From positions 53,938,916 through 54,002,915 of the forward strand of contig CM070629.1 of assembly GCA_036346255.1 (NCBI GenBank): a stretch of DNA of 64,000 bases. The letters are read 5' to 3'. Made by a program: the position numbers and the translations under genes. This document shows, one piece after another, positions 45,616-57,032 of the stretch. How positions within the stretch are numbered: position 1 is the stretch's first letter; each line of letters opens with the position of its first letter. Below the pieces are notes generated by a model. That model did not search any database, had not been told where the DNA came from, and was given only the letters and a program-made list of their open reading frames with translations. Source of the DNA: Ampelocalamus luodianensis. Its lineage: Eukaryota; Streptophyta; Magnoliopsida; Poales; Poaceae.

Positions 45616-47203
45616 TGAAAGCATCTAGGCCCTTAAAATTGTGTTTTGGTAATTAATGACTATATGTGATTATTGGACTAACGTGTTTATTGAGCTTTTA
45701 CAAGGTTAAGACCTTTTGGTGGATTCAATGATGAAAAAGCATGCTAAAAAGTTCAATAAAGACTTACATGATTGAAGACAGGTATAAGTAGACGCTGATC
45801 CTTTTATATTTTACCAGTCTTAGGAGAAAAGTTTGGAAGACCGGATTTTAGGATAAATACCGTACTATTAAGAGGGATCATGACTAGTACCTTGATAGCA
45901 TGGTTTTGTGCAATATGGATCAACTTAGGATCATGCATGCATTTGGTTTTATTTTTTCAAAACAAAAGTTTTTAGGTGAATGTCAAAAATCGGATCAACC
46001 GGCATCTCACCGGCGGTTGTACCGCTTGGTGCGGTATGACCGCATCTTACCAGGCGGTACTACCGTTTCTTGAACGCCTCAGCCAACCAAGCGCTAATGC
46101 GGTACGACCGCTCTTTTCAACGGTATCACCGATTGCGGTCGCTCCGATTTTAGTTGGCGGTTGAATATTTCCGTAACCGTTGCATTTTTGACTCGAGCTC
46201 TCGACATAATCGGTCGTACCGAAGTTGAAAAGCGGTCGAACAGATCTGCGGTTGTACCGATTTTAAAATAGCGGTACGTTTTTAACAGAGAGCATGCCAT
46301 CTCGGCTTTTCTGGAAAACCCTTCGTTCGGTCGTACCGCTCCTCTGTGCGGTATGACCGGAGGTTGCGGTCGTTCCGCACCCTAGTTGGCGGTCGTACCG
46401 CACGGGTTGTTCAACGGCTATGTCAGAGTCATTTATTGCCACTGTTCTAACCGTTACAGTGCTCAGTCTCGGGTGCGGTCGTACCGCACCTTAGATGGCG
46501 TCATACCGCATTTCGCCACTTTTCTGGGTATGACTCTCCAACGGTTGTTTTTGTTGGTGGGTGGTATAAATACCCCCCCAACTGCTCAAGGGCAGAGTGC
46601 TAGACCACATTTAACATCTTTTGAGCCTTGTGCATCCTTTCAACTCCTCAAATTTACTTGTTCACTCTTTGAGAGGTTGTTGAGCTCATTTAAGTGCATT
46701 CATCATTCGAGTTGATCCTCTTGCACTTAAGTGTCGTCAAGCGAAGGTCCTTGTTTTGTTACTCTTGGAGTTTTGCCAAACTCCTAGACGGCTTGGCGGT
46801 GATTGCACGGTGATCTCTTCAAGAAGATTGTGAAGAGGCCCGGTGCCTAATTGTGAGTGGTTTGGTGTTCACCATCTCCGGAGCGGAGGAAGAACAACCA
46901 ATAGTGATCGAGGAAAGGCTCAATTCGTGGAGCCGGCTTGATTGGTTCAAGCTCCCTCAACGTGGACTAGTGAAGACCGGCAAGTCTTCGATACCACGGG
47001 AAAACATCGTTGTCTCATTGTGGTTATTTCTAGTCTTTACTCTTCCGCATTTATATTTCTAACTTGTTCTTTGTACTTGTATTACTTAGCTAGAAGTATA
47101 ACTTGTTTAGACTAAGTTGTTAATTAACTTATCTCGTTAAATTGTTTAAAAGTTTAAAAACCTCTTATTCACCCCCCTCTAGTCGGTTATCCTTGATCCT
47201 ACA
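45616..47203 (+). repeat. 5' LTR of the Sirevirus-type Copia element
   Basis: The 1588-bp LTR is paired with 55185-56757. From about 46000 to 46530 it contains at least six near-palindromes of the form CGGT-N3-ACCG (for example GCGGTATGACCGC and GCGGTCGTACCGC), a known kind of cis-motif cluster in Sirevirus LTRs. A TATA box follows at 46565. A frame at 46853-47062 is conserved in both LTRs, but there is no sign that it is translated. Confidence 0.95.
46565..46572 (+). promoter_or_regulatory. TATA box of the Copia 5' LTR
   Basis: TATAAATA is followed by a run of C and lies just downstream of the palindrome cluster, about 640 bases before the primer site. The identical motif is in the 3' LTR at 56119-56126. 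A transcript would begin roughly 30 bases on. Confidence 0.7.
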
Positions 47204-47205
47204 AG

Positions 47206-47217
47206 TGGTATCAGAAC
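47206..47217 (+). other. Primer-binding site of the Copia element
   Basis: TGGTATCAGAAC begins two bases after the LTR. It matches the complement of the tRNA-iMet 3' end except for one base (A for G at the eleventh position). Confidence 0.85.
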
Positions 47218-47261
47218 TTGGTCTCTCAATTTGTTAGACTTTATCGTCTAAGAGAGAAAGG

Positions 47262-48973
47262 ATGGCTAGTGAGGGTATGCATATAGGAAATGTTTCTTTG
47301 TTTGATGGCTCAAATTATTCTTATTGGAAAATTAGAATGTCTATTTTCTTAAAAGCCATGAGTTCGAACATATGGAAAATTGTAAATGAGGGTTATGTTA
47401 TGCCTCTTGATCCAACAATCCTCACGGTTCAAGATGAACGTAATGCTCATTTAGATGCTCAAGCAATGAATGCTCTCTTTGGTGTTTTGAACGCGGATGA
47501 GTTCAATAGAGTGAGCAATTTGGAAACCGCTCATACTATTTGGACCACCCTCTCCGAAATTCATGAGGGCACATCCACGGTCAAAGAAGCCAAATTGCAT
47601 AGGCTTCGGATTAAATATGAGACATTCATAATGTTGCCTCATGAAAACATCACCGAGATGTATTCAAGACTCAACAACATTGTGAATGAACTCAAAGGTC
47701 TTGGTACTAACCTTCTTGATGTTGATGTTGTGCGCAAAATGCTTAGAGCCCTTCCGGATAAATATGAGACGTTGGTGACATTATTTCTCAACTCTCCCGA
47801 GTTGCCAAGAATGACACCAACCGGACTTTTGGGCAACCTCATCACTAATGAACTATACAAGAAGGACAAGGAAGAGCTCTTGGAGTCATCTTCATCCAAA
47901 AAGAAAATTACCGCTTTCAAGGCTAAAGCGGAGTCAAGTGACGACGAGGATGAAGAGGAAGACTCGGATGAAGAGTATGCTCTTCTTGTGAGGAGAATGA
48001 AGAAATTCATGAGAAGACGCCCACATCGAAACTTCAACTTCAACAAGTTCAAGAAAGGGCAATCCTCAAGTGACAACAAGCGATATAGCAACATTCGTTG
48101 TTATGGATGTGATGAGAAGGGGCACATAATCTCAAATTGCCCCAACAAGAAGGATGACAAAGATAAATCATCAAAGAAGAAGGAATTCGATGGAAAGAAG
48201 AAGCTTTTCAAAAGGCTTCACAAAAGGGAAAAAATGAAGCTCACATTGGAGAGTGGGATTCCGATGAAGAATATTCGGATTCCGATGAAGAATATTCAGA
48301 TTCTGACTCCGAATCAAGTGATGAAGAGTCTTCTAAGAAAAGAGGACTTGTCGGCATCGCCATAAAGGAGGCTCCTTCACTCTTCGTGTCTCCTACATGT
48401 CTTATGGCAAAAGGAGATAAGGTAAAATCCCTTGATAATGATGCCCCTTCATATGATGAATTAATGGACATGGTTGAAGATTTAAATGAGTATATTGGAA
48501 AAGAGAAATCAAAATTTAAAGTCTTAAAGAAAGAGTATATCTCTCTAAAAGACTCTTATGAGGAGCTAAAGGAAGCTCATGATTCTCTCCTTCTAAAAGA
48601 TATAGAAAAATCTCATTCAAATATTGGTATTACTTGTGATTTAATGAATGAGATGCCTAGAGAAGAAAATATGTCAAATGAAAAATCCATGTCTAGTACT
48701 TCTACTTCTTGTGATGATTTGCTATCCATATCTTGTTGCTCAAATGATGATTCAATTACAAATACTTGTGATCCTTTACTAATTGTTGAAAACAATGAGT
48801 TGAAAGAGCAAGTCACCAAGCTAAGCAAGAGCTTGGAAAGATGCTTCAAGGGTAAAGCAACCCTTGACAAGTTATTGAGTGAGCAAAGCTGCTCATTCAA
48901 TAAGGAAGGACTTGGGTATATGCCCAAGAAAGGTAAGAAACCGGTAAACAAACCTCCAAGGTTTGTTAAGTAA
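47262..48973 (+). pseudogene. Sirevirus-type gag with two zinc knuckles, one frameshift
   Basis: The first frame (47262-48365) starts MASEGMHIGNVSLFDGSNYS and runs through the Copia gag domain (YWKIRMSIFLKAMS, MLRALPDKYETLVT), an acidic DDEDEEEDSDEEY tract and a CCHC knuckle (CYGCDEKGHIISNC, residues 280-293). The frame slips near 48230-48360. It resumes as a 195-residue frame ending at 48973, with a predicted coiled coil (NELKEQVTKLSKSLERCFKG) and the Sirevirus-like tail KEGLGYMPKKGKKP. A second knuckle-like text (CNKCGKVGDISNAC) lies just past the stop, so the TAA at 48971 is either a disabling mutation or an error. Gag forms particles and binds RNA. Confidence 0.9.
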
Positions 48974-49236
48974 AGTGGTAAATATTGCAATAAATGTGGT
49001 AAGGTAGGAGACATATCAAATGCTTGCTTAAATACTAATGTTAAAACCTATGACATTTATGATTCTTGCTACATGCTTAAGAAATCTATAGATGGTAAAA
49101 TAATTGCAAGATTTATTGGCACTTCGATTTTAGACGCTAAAAAGAATGCTATTTGGGTGCCTAAAACCTTGGTCACTAACATCCAAGGACCCAAACAAAT
49201 TTGGGTACCTAAAAGAACTTGATTCTTGTTTTGTAG

Positions 49237-50172
49237 GTGAACTACAAGACCGGTGGAAAACATTGGGTGCTTGATAGTGGATGCACTCAACACATGACCG
49301 GTGATAGGAAAATGTTCACCACATTCGAGAACGTAAAAGGAAGTGACAAGATCACATTTGGAGATAATAGTAAAGGAAAGGTAATAGGATTGGGTAAAAT
49401 CGCTATCTCAAATGACCTTTCCATTTCTAATGTATCTTTAGTTGAATCACTAAATTTTAATTTGTTATCCGTCGCTCAAATTTGTGATCTCGGTTTAATT
49501 TGTTCATTCTCTAATGAAGGTGTTTCAATTTCAAATGAAAAGGATAGTGTTTTGGTTTTCAAAGGTTTTAGATTTGAAAATCTTTACTTGGTAGATTTCT
49601 CCTCAAATGCATCATGCTTACAAACTTGTTTAATTACAAAAACTTTCTTAGGTTGGCTTTGGCATAGAAGGCTAGCTCATGTTGGTATGATTCAACTTAA
49701 AAAGCTTTTCAAACATGATCTAGTTGTTGGCTTGAAAGATGTGAAGTTTGATAAAAATCGACTATGTAGTGCTTGTCAAGCCGGTAAACAAGTCGCAAGC
49801 TCTCACGCTTCCAAGAGTATCATGTCAACCTCTAGACCATTGGAACTCTTACATATGGATTTGTTTGGGCCAACAACCTATAAGAGTATCGGGGGAAATA
49901 GCTATTGTTTAGTTATCGTGGATGATCACTCTAGATATTCATGGGTGTTCTTTCTAGATGACAAGAGCGAAACCTCCGGAATTTTCAAAAGCTTTGCAAA
50001 ACGGGCTCAAAATGAATTGGATTTCAAAATAAAGAAAATCAGAGTGATAATGGTTCCGAGTTCAAAAATACTAAAGTTGAAGACTTTTGTGATGAACTTG
50101 AATAAAGCACTAACTTTCCACAACTTACACTCCGAGCAAAATGGAGTTGTAGAAAGGAAAATCATACATTAA
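49237..50172 (+). pseudogene. Copia protease and integrase N-terminal part
   Basis: The 311-residue frame begins at the protease active site (WVLDSGCTQHMTGD, with the DSG triplet) after an in-frame stop in the linker that follows gag. It continues through the pre-integrase zinc region (HRRLAHVGM, CSACQAGKQ) and the first integrase aspartate (LLHMDLFGPTTYKSIGG), then IVDDHSRYSWVFFLDDKSE. The frame is lost at the second aspartate and recovers as EQNGVVERK before a stop at 50172. Protease matures the polyprotein; integrase inserts the cDNA. Confidence 0.9.
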
Positions 50173-50241
50173 TTGAAATGGCTAGGACAATGCTTGATGA
50201 ATATAATACTCGATAGCTTTTGGCGAAGCAATTAACACCGC

Positions 50242-51921
50242 TTGTCATGCCATAAATCGTCTTTATTTACATCGCCTTTGAAAAAGACTTCCTATGAACT
50301 CCTTGTTGGAAGAAAACCGAACATCTCTTATTTTCATGTCTTTGGTTGCAAATGTTACATTTTGAAAAAGGGTGTTCGTCTTTCAAAATTTGCAAGTCGG
50401 TGTGATGTTGGTTTCTTGCTTGGTTACTCTTCAAATAGCAAAGCATATCGTGTCTTTAATCAAAACTCCGGTTTAGTTGAGGAAAGACACGATGTTCAAT
50501 TTGATGAAACTAACGGCTCCCAAGAAGGGCATGAGAATTTGGATGATGTAGGTGATGAATTGTTAAGAAAGACTATGAAAAATATGCAAATTGGCGACAT
50601 TAAACCTAAAGATGAACCATCTTCTTCTACTCAAGTTGAACCTCCTACCTCTTCCACAACAAGTCAAATTCAAGTGGAAGAGAACAATAATAAAGATGAT
50701 CAACCATCCAACCTACAACCAAGAATCCACAATGCGATTGCAAAAGATCATCCAATAGATCAAATATTGGGTGATGTAAGTAAGGGTGTTCAAACTCGAT
50801 CTCATGTTGCTTCATTTTGTGAACATTACTCTTTTGTCTCTTCTCTTGAGCCAAAGAATATAGATGAAGCACTTGAAGATCCGGATTGGATGATTGCAAT
50901 GCATGAAGAGCTTAATAATTTCATCCGAAACGAAGTTTGGACATTGGTGGATCGACCCAAAGAACACAATGTCATCGGTACAAAATGGGTGTTTAGAAAC
51001 AAGCAAGACGAAAATGGTATGGTTATAAGAAACAAAGCAAGATTGGTCGCACAAGGTTTCTCTCAAGTCGAAGGTTTGGATTTCGGTGAAACTTTTGCTC
51101 CCGTAGCTAGACTTGAGTCAATTCGTATATTACTTGCTTTTGCATCATGCTTTGATATTAAATTATTTCAAATGGATGTCAAAAGTGTCTTCTTAAATGG
51201 AGAAATATCCGAACTTGTGTTTGTTGAACAACCACCCGGTTTTGAAGATCCTAAGAATCCTAATCATGTCTATAAACTCTCCAAGGCGCTCTATGGTCTT
51301 AAACAAGCTCCTAGAGCATGGTATGAACGCCTTAGAGATTTTCTAGTTTCAAAAGGATTCAAAATCGGGAAAATTGATTCAACATTGTTCACTAAAGTAT
51401 TAGATGATGATTTCTTTGTATGTCAAATTTATGTTGATGATATCATATTCGGTTCTACTAATCAAGACTTTTGCAAAGAATTTGGTGAAATGATGTCTAG
51501 GGAATTTGAAATGTCCATGATTGGAGAACTTAGCTATTTTCTCGGACTTCAAATCAAGCAACTCAAAGATGGAACTTTCGTAAGTCAAACAAAGTATGCA
51601 AAGGACTTGATCAAGAGATTTGGATTAGAGGATGCAAAATCTATCAAGACCCCTATGGCAACCAACGGTCATCTCGACCTAAATGAGGGAGGTAAATCGG
51701 TAGACTTAAAGCTTTATAGGTCTATGATTGGTAGCTTGCTTTATCTTACTGCATCTAGGCCCGATATTATGTTTAGCGTTTGCGTGTGTGCACGGTTTCA
51801 AGCATCTCCAAAAGAGTGCCACTTGATGGCCGTAAAAAGAATACTAAGATATTTAAAGCATTCCTCTAGCATTGGCCTTTTGTTTCCTAAAGGTGCTAAG
51901 TTTGATTTAATTGATACTTGA
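50242..51921 (+). pseudogene. Copia integrase C-terminal part and reverse transcriptase
   Basis: The 559-residue frame starts after the slip in integrase and carries the GKxxY-like region (ELLVGRKPNISYFHVFGCKC). After a low-complexity linker comes reverse transcriptase: VWTLVDRPKEHNVIGTKWVF, RLVAQGFSQVEGLDF, QMDVKSVFLNGE and the catalytic YVDD at residues 397-400, followed by IIFGST. The thumb and connection (KRFGLEDAKSIKTPMATN, SLLYLTASRPDI) follow. All expected catalytic residues of reverse transcriptase are present. The stop at 51921 lies just before RNase H. A K for A change in DVKSVF (usually DVKSAF) is not seen; the alanine is replaced by valine. Confidence 0.93.
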
Positions 51922-52379
51922 CTCGATTATGCGGGTTGCAAAGTGGATAGAAAAAGCACCTCGGGAGTTGTCAATTCTTAGGAAGATCTTTAGTATCATG
52001 GTCATCCAAGAAACAAAATTCCATAGCTTTATCCACCGCCGAAGCCGAATATGTTTCCGCGGGTAGTTGTTGTGCTCAATTGCTATGGATGAGGCAAACT
52101 TTGATGGATTACGAAATTAAAATTGATAATATGCCTCTTTTGTGTGATAATGAAATTGCGGTTAAAATAGCAAATAATCCGGTCCAACACTCAAGAACCA
52201 AGCATATAGATATTTGCCACCATTTCCTAAGAGATCATGTGGGCAAAGGTGATATTGAAATTAGCCACATAAGAACCGAAGATCAACTAGCAGATATTTT
52301 CACCAAGCCATTAGATGAAGGCCGTTTTTGCAAGTTGAGGAATAAATTAAATATCATAGATTATTCAAATGTTGGTTGA
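51922..52379 (+). pseudogene. Copia RNase H
   Basis: After two short frame slips, the RNase H motifs read LSTAEAEYVSAGSCCAQLLW (52030-52088), LLCDNEIAVKIANNP and RTKHIDICHHFLRDHV, and end in EDQLADIFTKPLDE. This is the usual C-terminus of Copia pol. The final frame (52080-52379) closes with a stop about 2.8 kb before the 3' LTR. Confidence 0.88.
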
Positions 52380-53327
52380 AATATTGTCTCATGTATTTTG
52401 GTTTATTTTGGTGTTATTTGAAAGATTTTATAAAGGTTTTTCGAAAATCTTATTTGGATTATTTGTGCTCATAAAAATATATATTCTCTAATAGACATTA
52501 GTCTATTTTATGCATAATGATCCTTAATAATGTTTATTTGAGTGCAAAACTAAGGATCATTTGCAAATCTTTCTAAATCTCAAAGTAATCCGTATCGCCT
52601 TGTAATCCCAGAGAAAATCGAACAACCGACGTTATATGGGCGTGACGACCGCTTACCAGACGCATCGATTTATAACGACGCGTGACGATCGCAATGCGGC
52701 ACGACCGCGGTTTGTTCGCGGTTCGACTGCGGCTTTCTTTAACGAAGGAGTTATTTCTCCTCTCGCGTTCAACCGAACTCCTTCCGTTCATTTCCTCGCG
52801 TTCTTCTCTCCCACCCAAACCTCTCAAACTCCTCCAAAATCCTCGCTATCCTCGGCGATCCTTTGCTCTCCCGCTCATCTTTGACTCCTTGAAGATCATC
52901 TCTCCATCTCTTAAGGTAAGACTTCCTTTGATTCAAGTTTTACCGAAAGATTTCATCACTAGGAGACATTTTAGGTTGAGTTAAATGTAGATGATTTCTT
53001 TTGTTCTAGTCGGGCATTTGTGTAAAATTGATGTCTAATGGTGCTTGCGCACTTATGCCATGGATTCACTCCACACAAAAACATCAAAAATCTCGTTTTC
53101 ACGCTTGCCCTAGAACTCGGTCGGAAATCGGTACAACCGTTTGAGCACTGCTTCGACCGCAATGCGGTCGCATCGGTCTTATAATGGCTGTATGACCGAT
53201 TATCCCGACGTAAAAATAGTAAATTCACCTCCATTTCACTTAATTCTATTTTGTTGATCCTTTGAACTTCTTGTAACTTCTTCTACCTCAAGAAGATGCC
53301 CGTGACAAGAATCATGACTAAAATCAA

Positions 53328-54913
53328 TTGACCTCCCGAGGAGGCAAATCTTCGCCTCAACCTCAAAGAGCTCATGCTCGCGACTCAAAGTTCAAAATCT
53401 GCTCAAGGAAAGGCAAAGGAAAAGACCAGCAGAGGAAGACCCACATCCGACATCAAGAAAGTCTATCACTTGCAGAGACAGATTCTCAGACTGAGACAGA
53501 GTCAGAAGAGAATGCTCAGTCAGATGATTTGGGAACACCTCCAGAACCTCCCACAGATTTGAGATTGCTCACGTCTGATGATTATGCGATCAAGCGTCAT
53601 GTGAATCAATACCTTTCCAGATCAGATTCAGTAAATCCAAAGTTTCATACAGGTTTTCAAGAACAAGTCTATGAGCAGATTTATGGACACCACAGAAAAT
53701 TTACAGATCATAAGTGGATTAAGTGGGCTCACTTGAACGACTTGGACAAATACAGTGGTGTTTATCAGCTCTTTCATCGAGTGGGTCTTCATGACCTTGT
53801 AGCATTTAAACAGAATTACGATGATGAGCTGATCAGGCAGTTTTATGCCACAGTGCACGTCTCTGCAGACTTGACATCAATCAGATGGATATCTGTTACC
53901 AGATATGTGGAAAGCACTAAAGAAGAATTTGAGAGAGTCTTGAGGATTCAGTCCAGTTCTTGGGAGAAAATCTTTGATAGTCCAAATTTTGCTTACTCCA
54001 CTGGTTGATTATTATGATACTTCACAAGTACAAGCTAGGTACACCATCGGACTTAAGCCGAACCCAAGATGGTCAATGTAATCATTAATCATACCTTTAT
54101 CCCAAGAGTGGTAACTTTGATGCAATCAGAGGACATGCTTGGAATATTATTGATCATATTATGAAAGGGATAAAATTTGATGTTGTGGATGTGATTCTCC
54201 AAGGCATAGTATCTTCCAAGAATGATAGGATTAAGAGGATATACTATGCTCCTATATCATGGCATTAATTCAAGAAAATAGAATACCATGGTGGTTTGGG
54301 ATCGTCTCACAAATCTTATCGACCTCGGATGGTCTTCCTCCTCGTCGGCCGATGTTGAGGTTAATGTTGATGAGGCACCGCTTCTACCATCGCTCCCGCC
54401 AAGGTACACTTAATCGATTCTTCAAAATCGCAGCTTGATCCTTAGCAATCTAGAAGAAATGAAGACGGTTCGCTTGGAGTTCCAAATGAGACTCGCTCAA
54501 AGCTAGCTCACTTAGAAGCAACTCAGAATGATTTCTTTGATGAGACTCATAACAGGATGGCAGCTGTGATTGACAGTTTTAATGATTTAGAAGAGATTTT
54601 GAGGACTCCTCAGCGATTCTCTCGTCGTCCACCCCCATTTACTGCTGTTCCTCCCTACAGAGCTTCTACCTCTTCAGTACCTCCAGTTCCTATGCCTCCA
54701 GTTTTCTTGGACCCAACTCCAAGATCGCTACTATGCCAAGATCGTGTTCTCTCCGCCAGACACCGCCCACAGACCATGTTTCTTCCTCTCAGGACCAAGC
54801 CATCTGAGCTAGTGTTTTTGGTCGTTGATGCCAAAGGGGGAGAAGGTGTGAGAAATTGTGAGAAGGGAATTAGAATATTAAAACTATTAAGTTATGCTTT
54901 TTGTATCTTTTGA
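53328..54913 (+). pseudogene. Extra 3' ORF region of the Sirevirus-type element
   Basis: Between RNase H and the 3' LTR lies a 226-residue frame (53328-54008). It has a basic N-terminus, an acidic stretch (TDSQTETESEENAQSDD) and a folded-looking part (FKQNYDDELIRQFYATVHVS). Frames broken by stops follow, ending with a proline-rich C-terminus (54557-54913). Such extra ORFs are typical of Sireviruses and are sometimes called envelope-like. I see no clear signal peptide or membrane anchor here, so that role is not supported. The region resembles the plant-retroelement transposase-like domain only weakly. An upstream ATG (53296) is cut off by a stop. Confidence 0.65.
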
Positions 54914-55170
54914 ACTATCTTACTTGTAATGTGTGCCCAGTTGAACTTGAACTTTTGTTATACCAGTTGAATTTCAATCGTCATGGTAGTATTATTTAAA
55001 TTCTTTCCCTCTCCAGTTCATTCATGATAAAGGAACTCCGCAAAATGTTTTTTTTCTTCTTCTTGTGCTTATGAAATTTCTTCTTATCTATATGCACAAG
55101 TTTAGGGGGAGCTTCTTTTATCATCCTCAAAAATCTTTCTCACTTATTGATTATGTTGTCATCAATTACC

Positions 55171-55183
55171 AAAAAGGGGGAGA
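55171..55183 (+). other. Polypurine tract of the Copia element
   Basis: AAAAAGGGGGAGA is immediately followed by T and the TGAAAGC start of the 3' LTR. It is the priming site for plus-strand DNA. Confidence 0.88.
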
Positions 55184-55184
55184 T

Positions 55185-56757
55185 TGAAAGCATCTAGGCC
55201 CTTAAAATCGTGTTTTGGTAATTAATGACTATATGTGATTATTGGACTAACGTGTTTATTGAGCTTTTACAAGGTTAAGACCTTTTGGTGGATTCAATGA
55301 TGAAAAAGCATGCTAAAAAGTTCAATAAAGACTTACATGATTGAAGACAGGTACAAGTAGACGCTGATCCTTTTATATTTTACCTGGTCTTAGGAGAAAA
55401 GTTTGGAAGACCGGATTTTAGGATAAATGTCGACTATTAAGAGGATCATGACTAGTACCTTGATAGCATGGTTTTGTGCAATATGGATCAACTTAGGATC
55501 ATGCATGCATTTGGTTTTATTTTTCAAAACAAAAGTTTTTAGGTGAATGTCAAAAATCGGATCAACCGACATCTCACCGCGGTTGTACCGCTTTTGTGCG
55601 TATGACCGCATCTTACCAGCGTACTACCGCTTTCTTGAACGCCTCAACCAACCAAGCGCTAATGCGATACGATAGGTTTTTTCACGGTACTACCGTATTG
55701 CGGTCGCTCCAATTTTAGTTGGCGTTGAATATTTCAACCGCTGCATTTTTGATCGAGAGCTCTCGAGATAATCGGTCGCACGGTTGAAAAGCGGTCGAAC
55801 CGATCCGCGGTTGTACCGATTTTAAAATAGCGATACGTTTTAACAGAGAGCATGTCATCTCGGCTTTTCGAAAACCTTCGCTCGTTGTACCGCTCCTCTG
55901 GCGGTATGACCGAGGTTGCGGTCGCTCCGCACCTAGTTGGCGGTCGCATCGCACGGGTTGTTCAACGGCTATGTCGAGTCATTTATTGCCACCGTTTCTA
56001 ACCGTTATAAGTCAGCCATTTCTAAAAGCGGTCGTATCAGACCTTAGATGGCGGTCATACCGCATTTCGCCACTTTTCTGGGTATGACTCTCCAATGGTT
56101 GTTTTTGTTGGTGGGTGGTATAAATACCCCCCCAACTGCTCAAGGGCAGAGTGCTAGACCACATTTAACATCTTTTGAGCCTTGTGCATCCTTTCAACTC
56201 CTCAAATTTACTTGTTCACTTTTTGAGAGGTTGTTGAGCTCATTTAAGGGCATTCATCATTCGAGTTGATCCTCTTGCACTTAAGTGTCGTCAAGCGAAG
56301 GTCTTTGATTTATTACTCTTAGAGTTTTGCCAAACTCCTAGACGGCTTGGCGGTGATTGCACGGTGATCTCTTCAAGAAGATTGTGACGAGGCCCGGTGC
56401 CTAATTGTGAGTGGTTTGGTGTTCACCATCTCCGGAGCAGAGGAAGAACAACCAATAGTGATCGAGGAAAGGCTCAATTCGTGGAGCCGGCTTGATTGGT
56501 TCAAGCTCCCTCAACGTGGACTAGTGAAGACCGGCAAGTCTTCGATATCACGGGAAAACATCGTTGTCTCATTGTGGTTATTTCTAGTCTTTACTCTTCC
56601 GCATTTATATTTCTAACTTGTTCTTTGTACTTGTATTACTTAGTTAGAAGTATAACTTGTTTAGACTAAGTTGTTAATTAACTTATCTCGTTAAATTGTT
56701 TAAAAGTTTAAAAACCTCCTATTCACCCCCCTCTAGTCGGTTATCCTTGATTCTACA
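55185..56757 (+). repeat. 3' LTR of the Sirevirus-type Copia element
   Basis: The 1573-bp copy matches the 5' LTR. The second half (from about 56060) is nearly identical. The palindrome-rich part (55560-56060) differs by many one- and two-base deletions at CG or CHG sites. Confidence 0.95.
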
Positions 56758-56762
56758 CTTGT
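56758..56762. repeat. Target-site duplication CTTGT, right copy
   Basis: CTTGT directly follows the 3' LTR and pairs with 45611-45615. Confidence 0.92.
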
Positions 56763-56861
56763 ATGTTTCCAAATTCTAATGGTGTACTATTCGGTCTTAA
56801 CATAATTGAGGTCAACATTAACATAATTTTGCACTTGTGGTATTGTTTATTTAAGATCCGT

Positions 56862-56885
56862 TGCAACGCTTGAGCATCCTACTAG
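56862..56885 (+). other. Helitron 3' terminus
   Basis: The run ends in TGCAACGCTTGAGCATCCTA and CTAG, with the CGTTGCAACG palindrome at 56859-56868. It fits the published grass Helitron 3' consensus apart from a few bases in the CACG part. The next base is T. Confidence 0.75.
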
Positions 56886-57032
56886 TAGTAATCTAATTTG
56901 CAGTGTTACTGACCACCGAGCTAATTTTCTCTAAAATTAATGGTGCGGGATATTGGATGCTGTTATATACAATTCTCCTTTCAAGGCAGTGCAGCATATA
57001 AGAGTATATGTGTCAAACTAGTCTTCTACTTA

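Larger units (their letters stand above)
45616..56757 (+). mobile_element. 11.1-kb Copia retrotransposon of the Sirevirus type
   Basis: Two LTRs of about 1.58 kb (TGAAAGCATCTAGG..CTACA), a perfect 5-bp TSD, an iMet-type primer site, a polypurine tract and Copia-order genes (gag, protease, integrase, reverse transcriptase, RNase H) define it. Three features indicate the Sirevirus lineage. Gag is long, with a coiled coil and a second zinc knuckle. A stop codon separates gag from pol. A region of about 2.8 kb between RNase H and the 3' LTR has its own ORF. CGGT-N3-ACCG palindromes fill the LTR. The coding region has several frameshifts. It was inserted into the Helitron about 120 bases before that element's 3' end. 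Confidence 0.95.
38551..56885 (+). mobile_element. Helitron carrying gene fragments and two nested LTR insertions
   Basis: The 5' end, TCTCTACTACTAAAAAG, is preceded by A and fits the grass Helitron start consensus exactly. The 3' end reads CCGTTGCAACGCTTGAGC, then ATCCTACTAG, followed by T. That is, it has the CGTTGCAACG palindrome, a short spacer and terminal CTAG. Insertion is between A and T, as expected. Subtracting the nested Copia element (11.1 kb) and the solo LTR (1.4 kb) leaves roughly 5.8 kb of original Helitron. No Rep/helicase gene is present. It contains a CDKB2-type kinase fragment and at least one more exon-like piece. Confidence 0.8.

Noticed and set aside
46853..47062. 69-residue ORF conserved in both Copia LTRs and starting with a good ATG
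   Set aside because: It lies in the untranslated leader part of the LTR. Conservation is explained by LTR identity, and no family is recognised.
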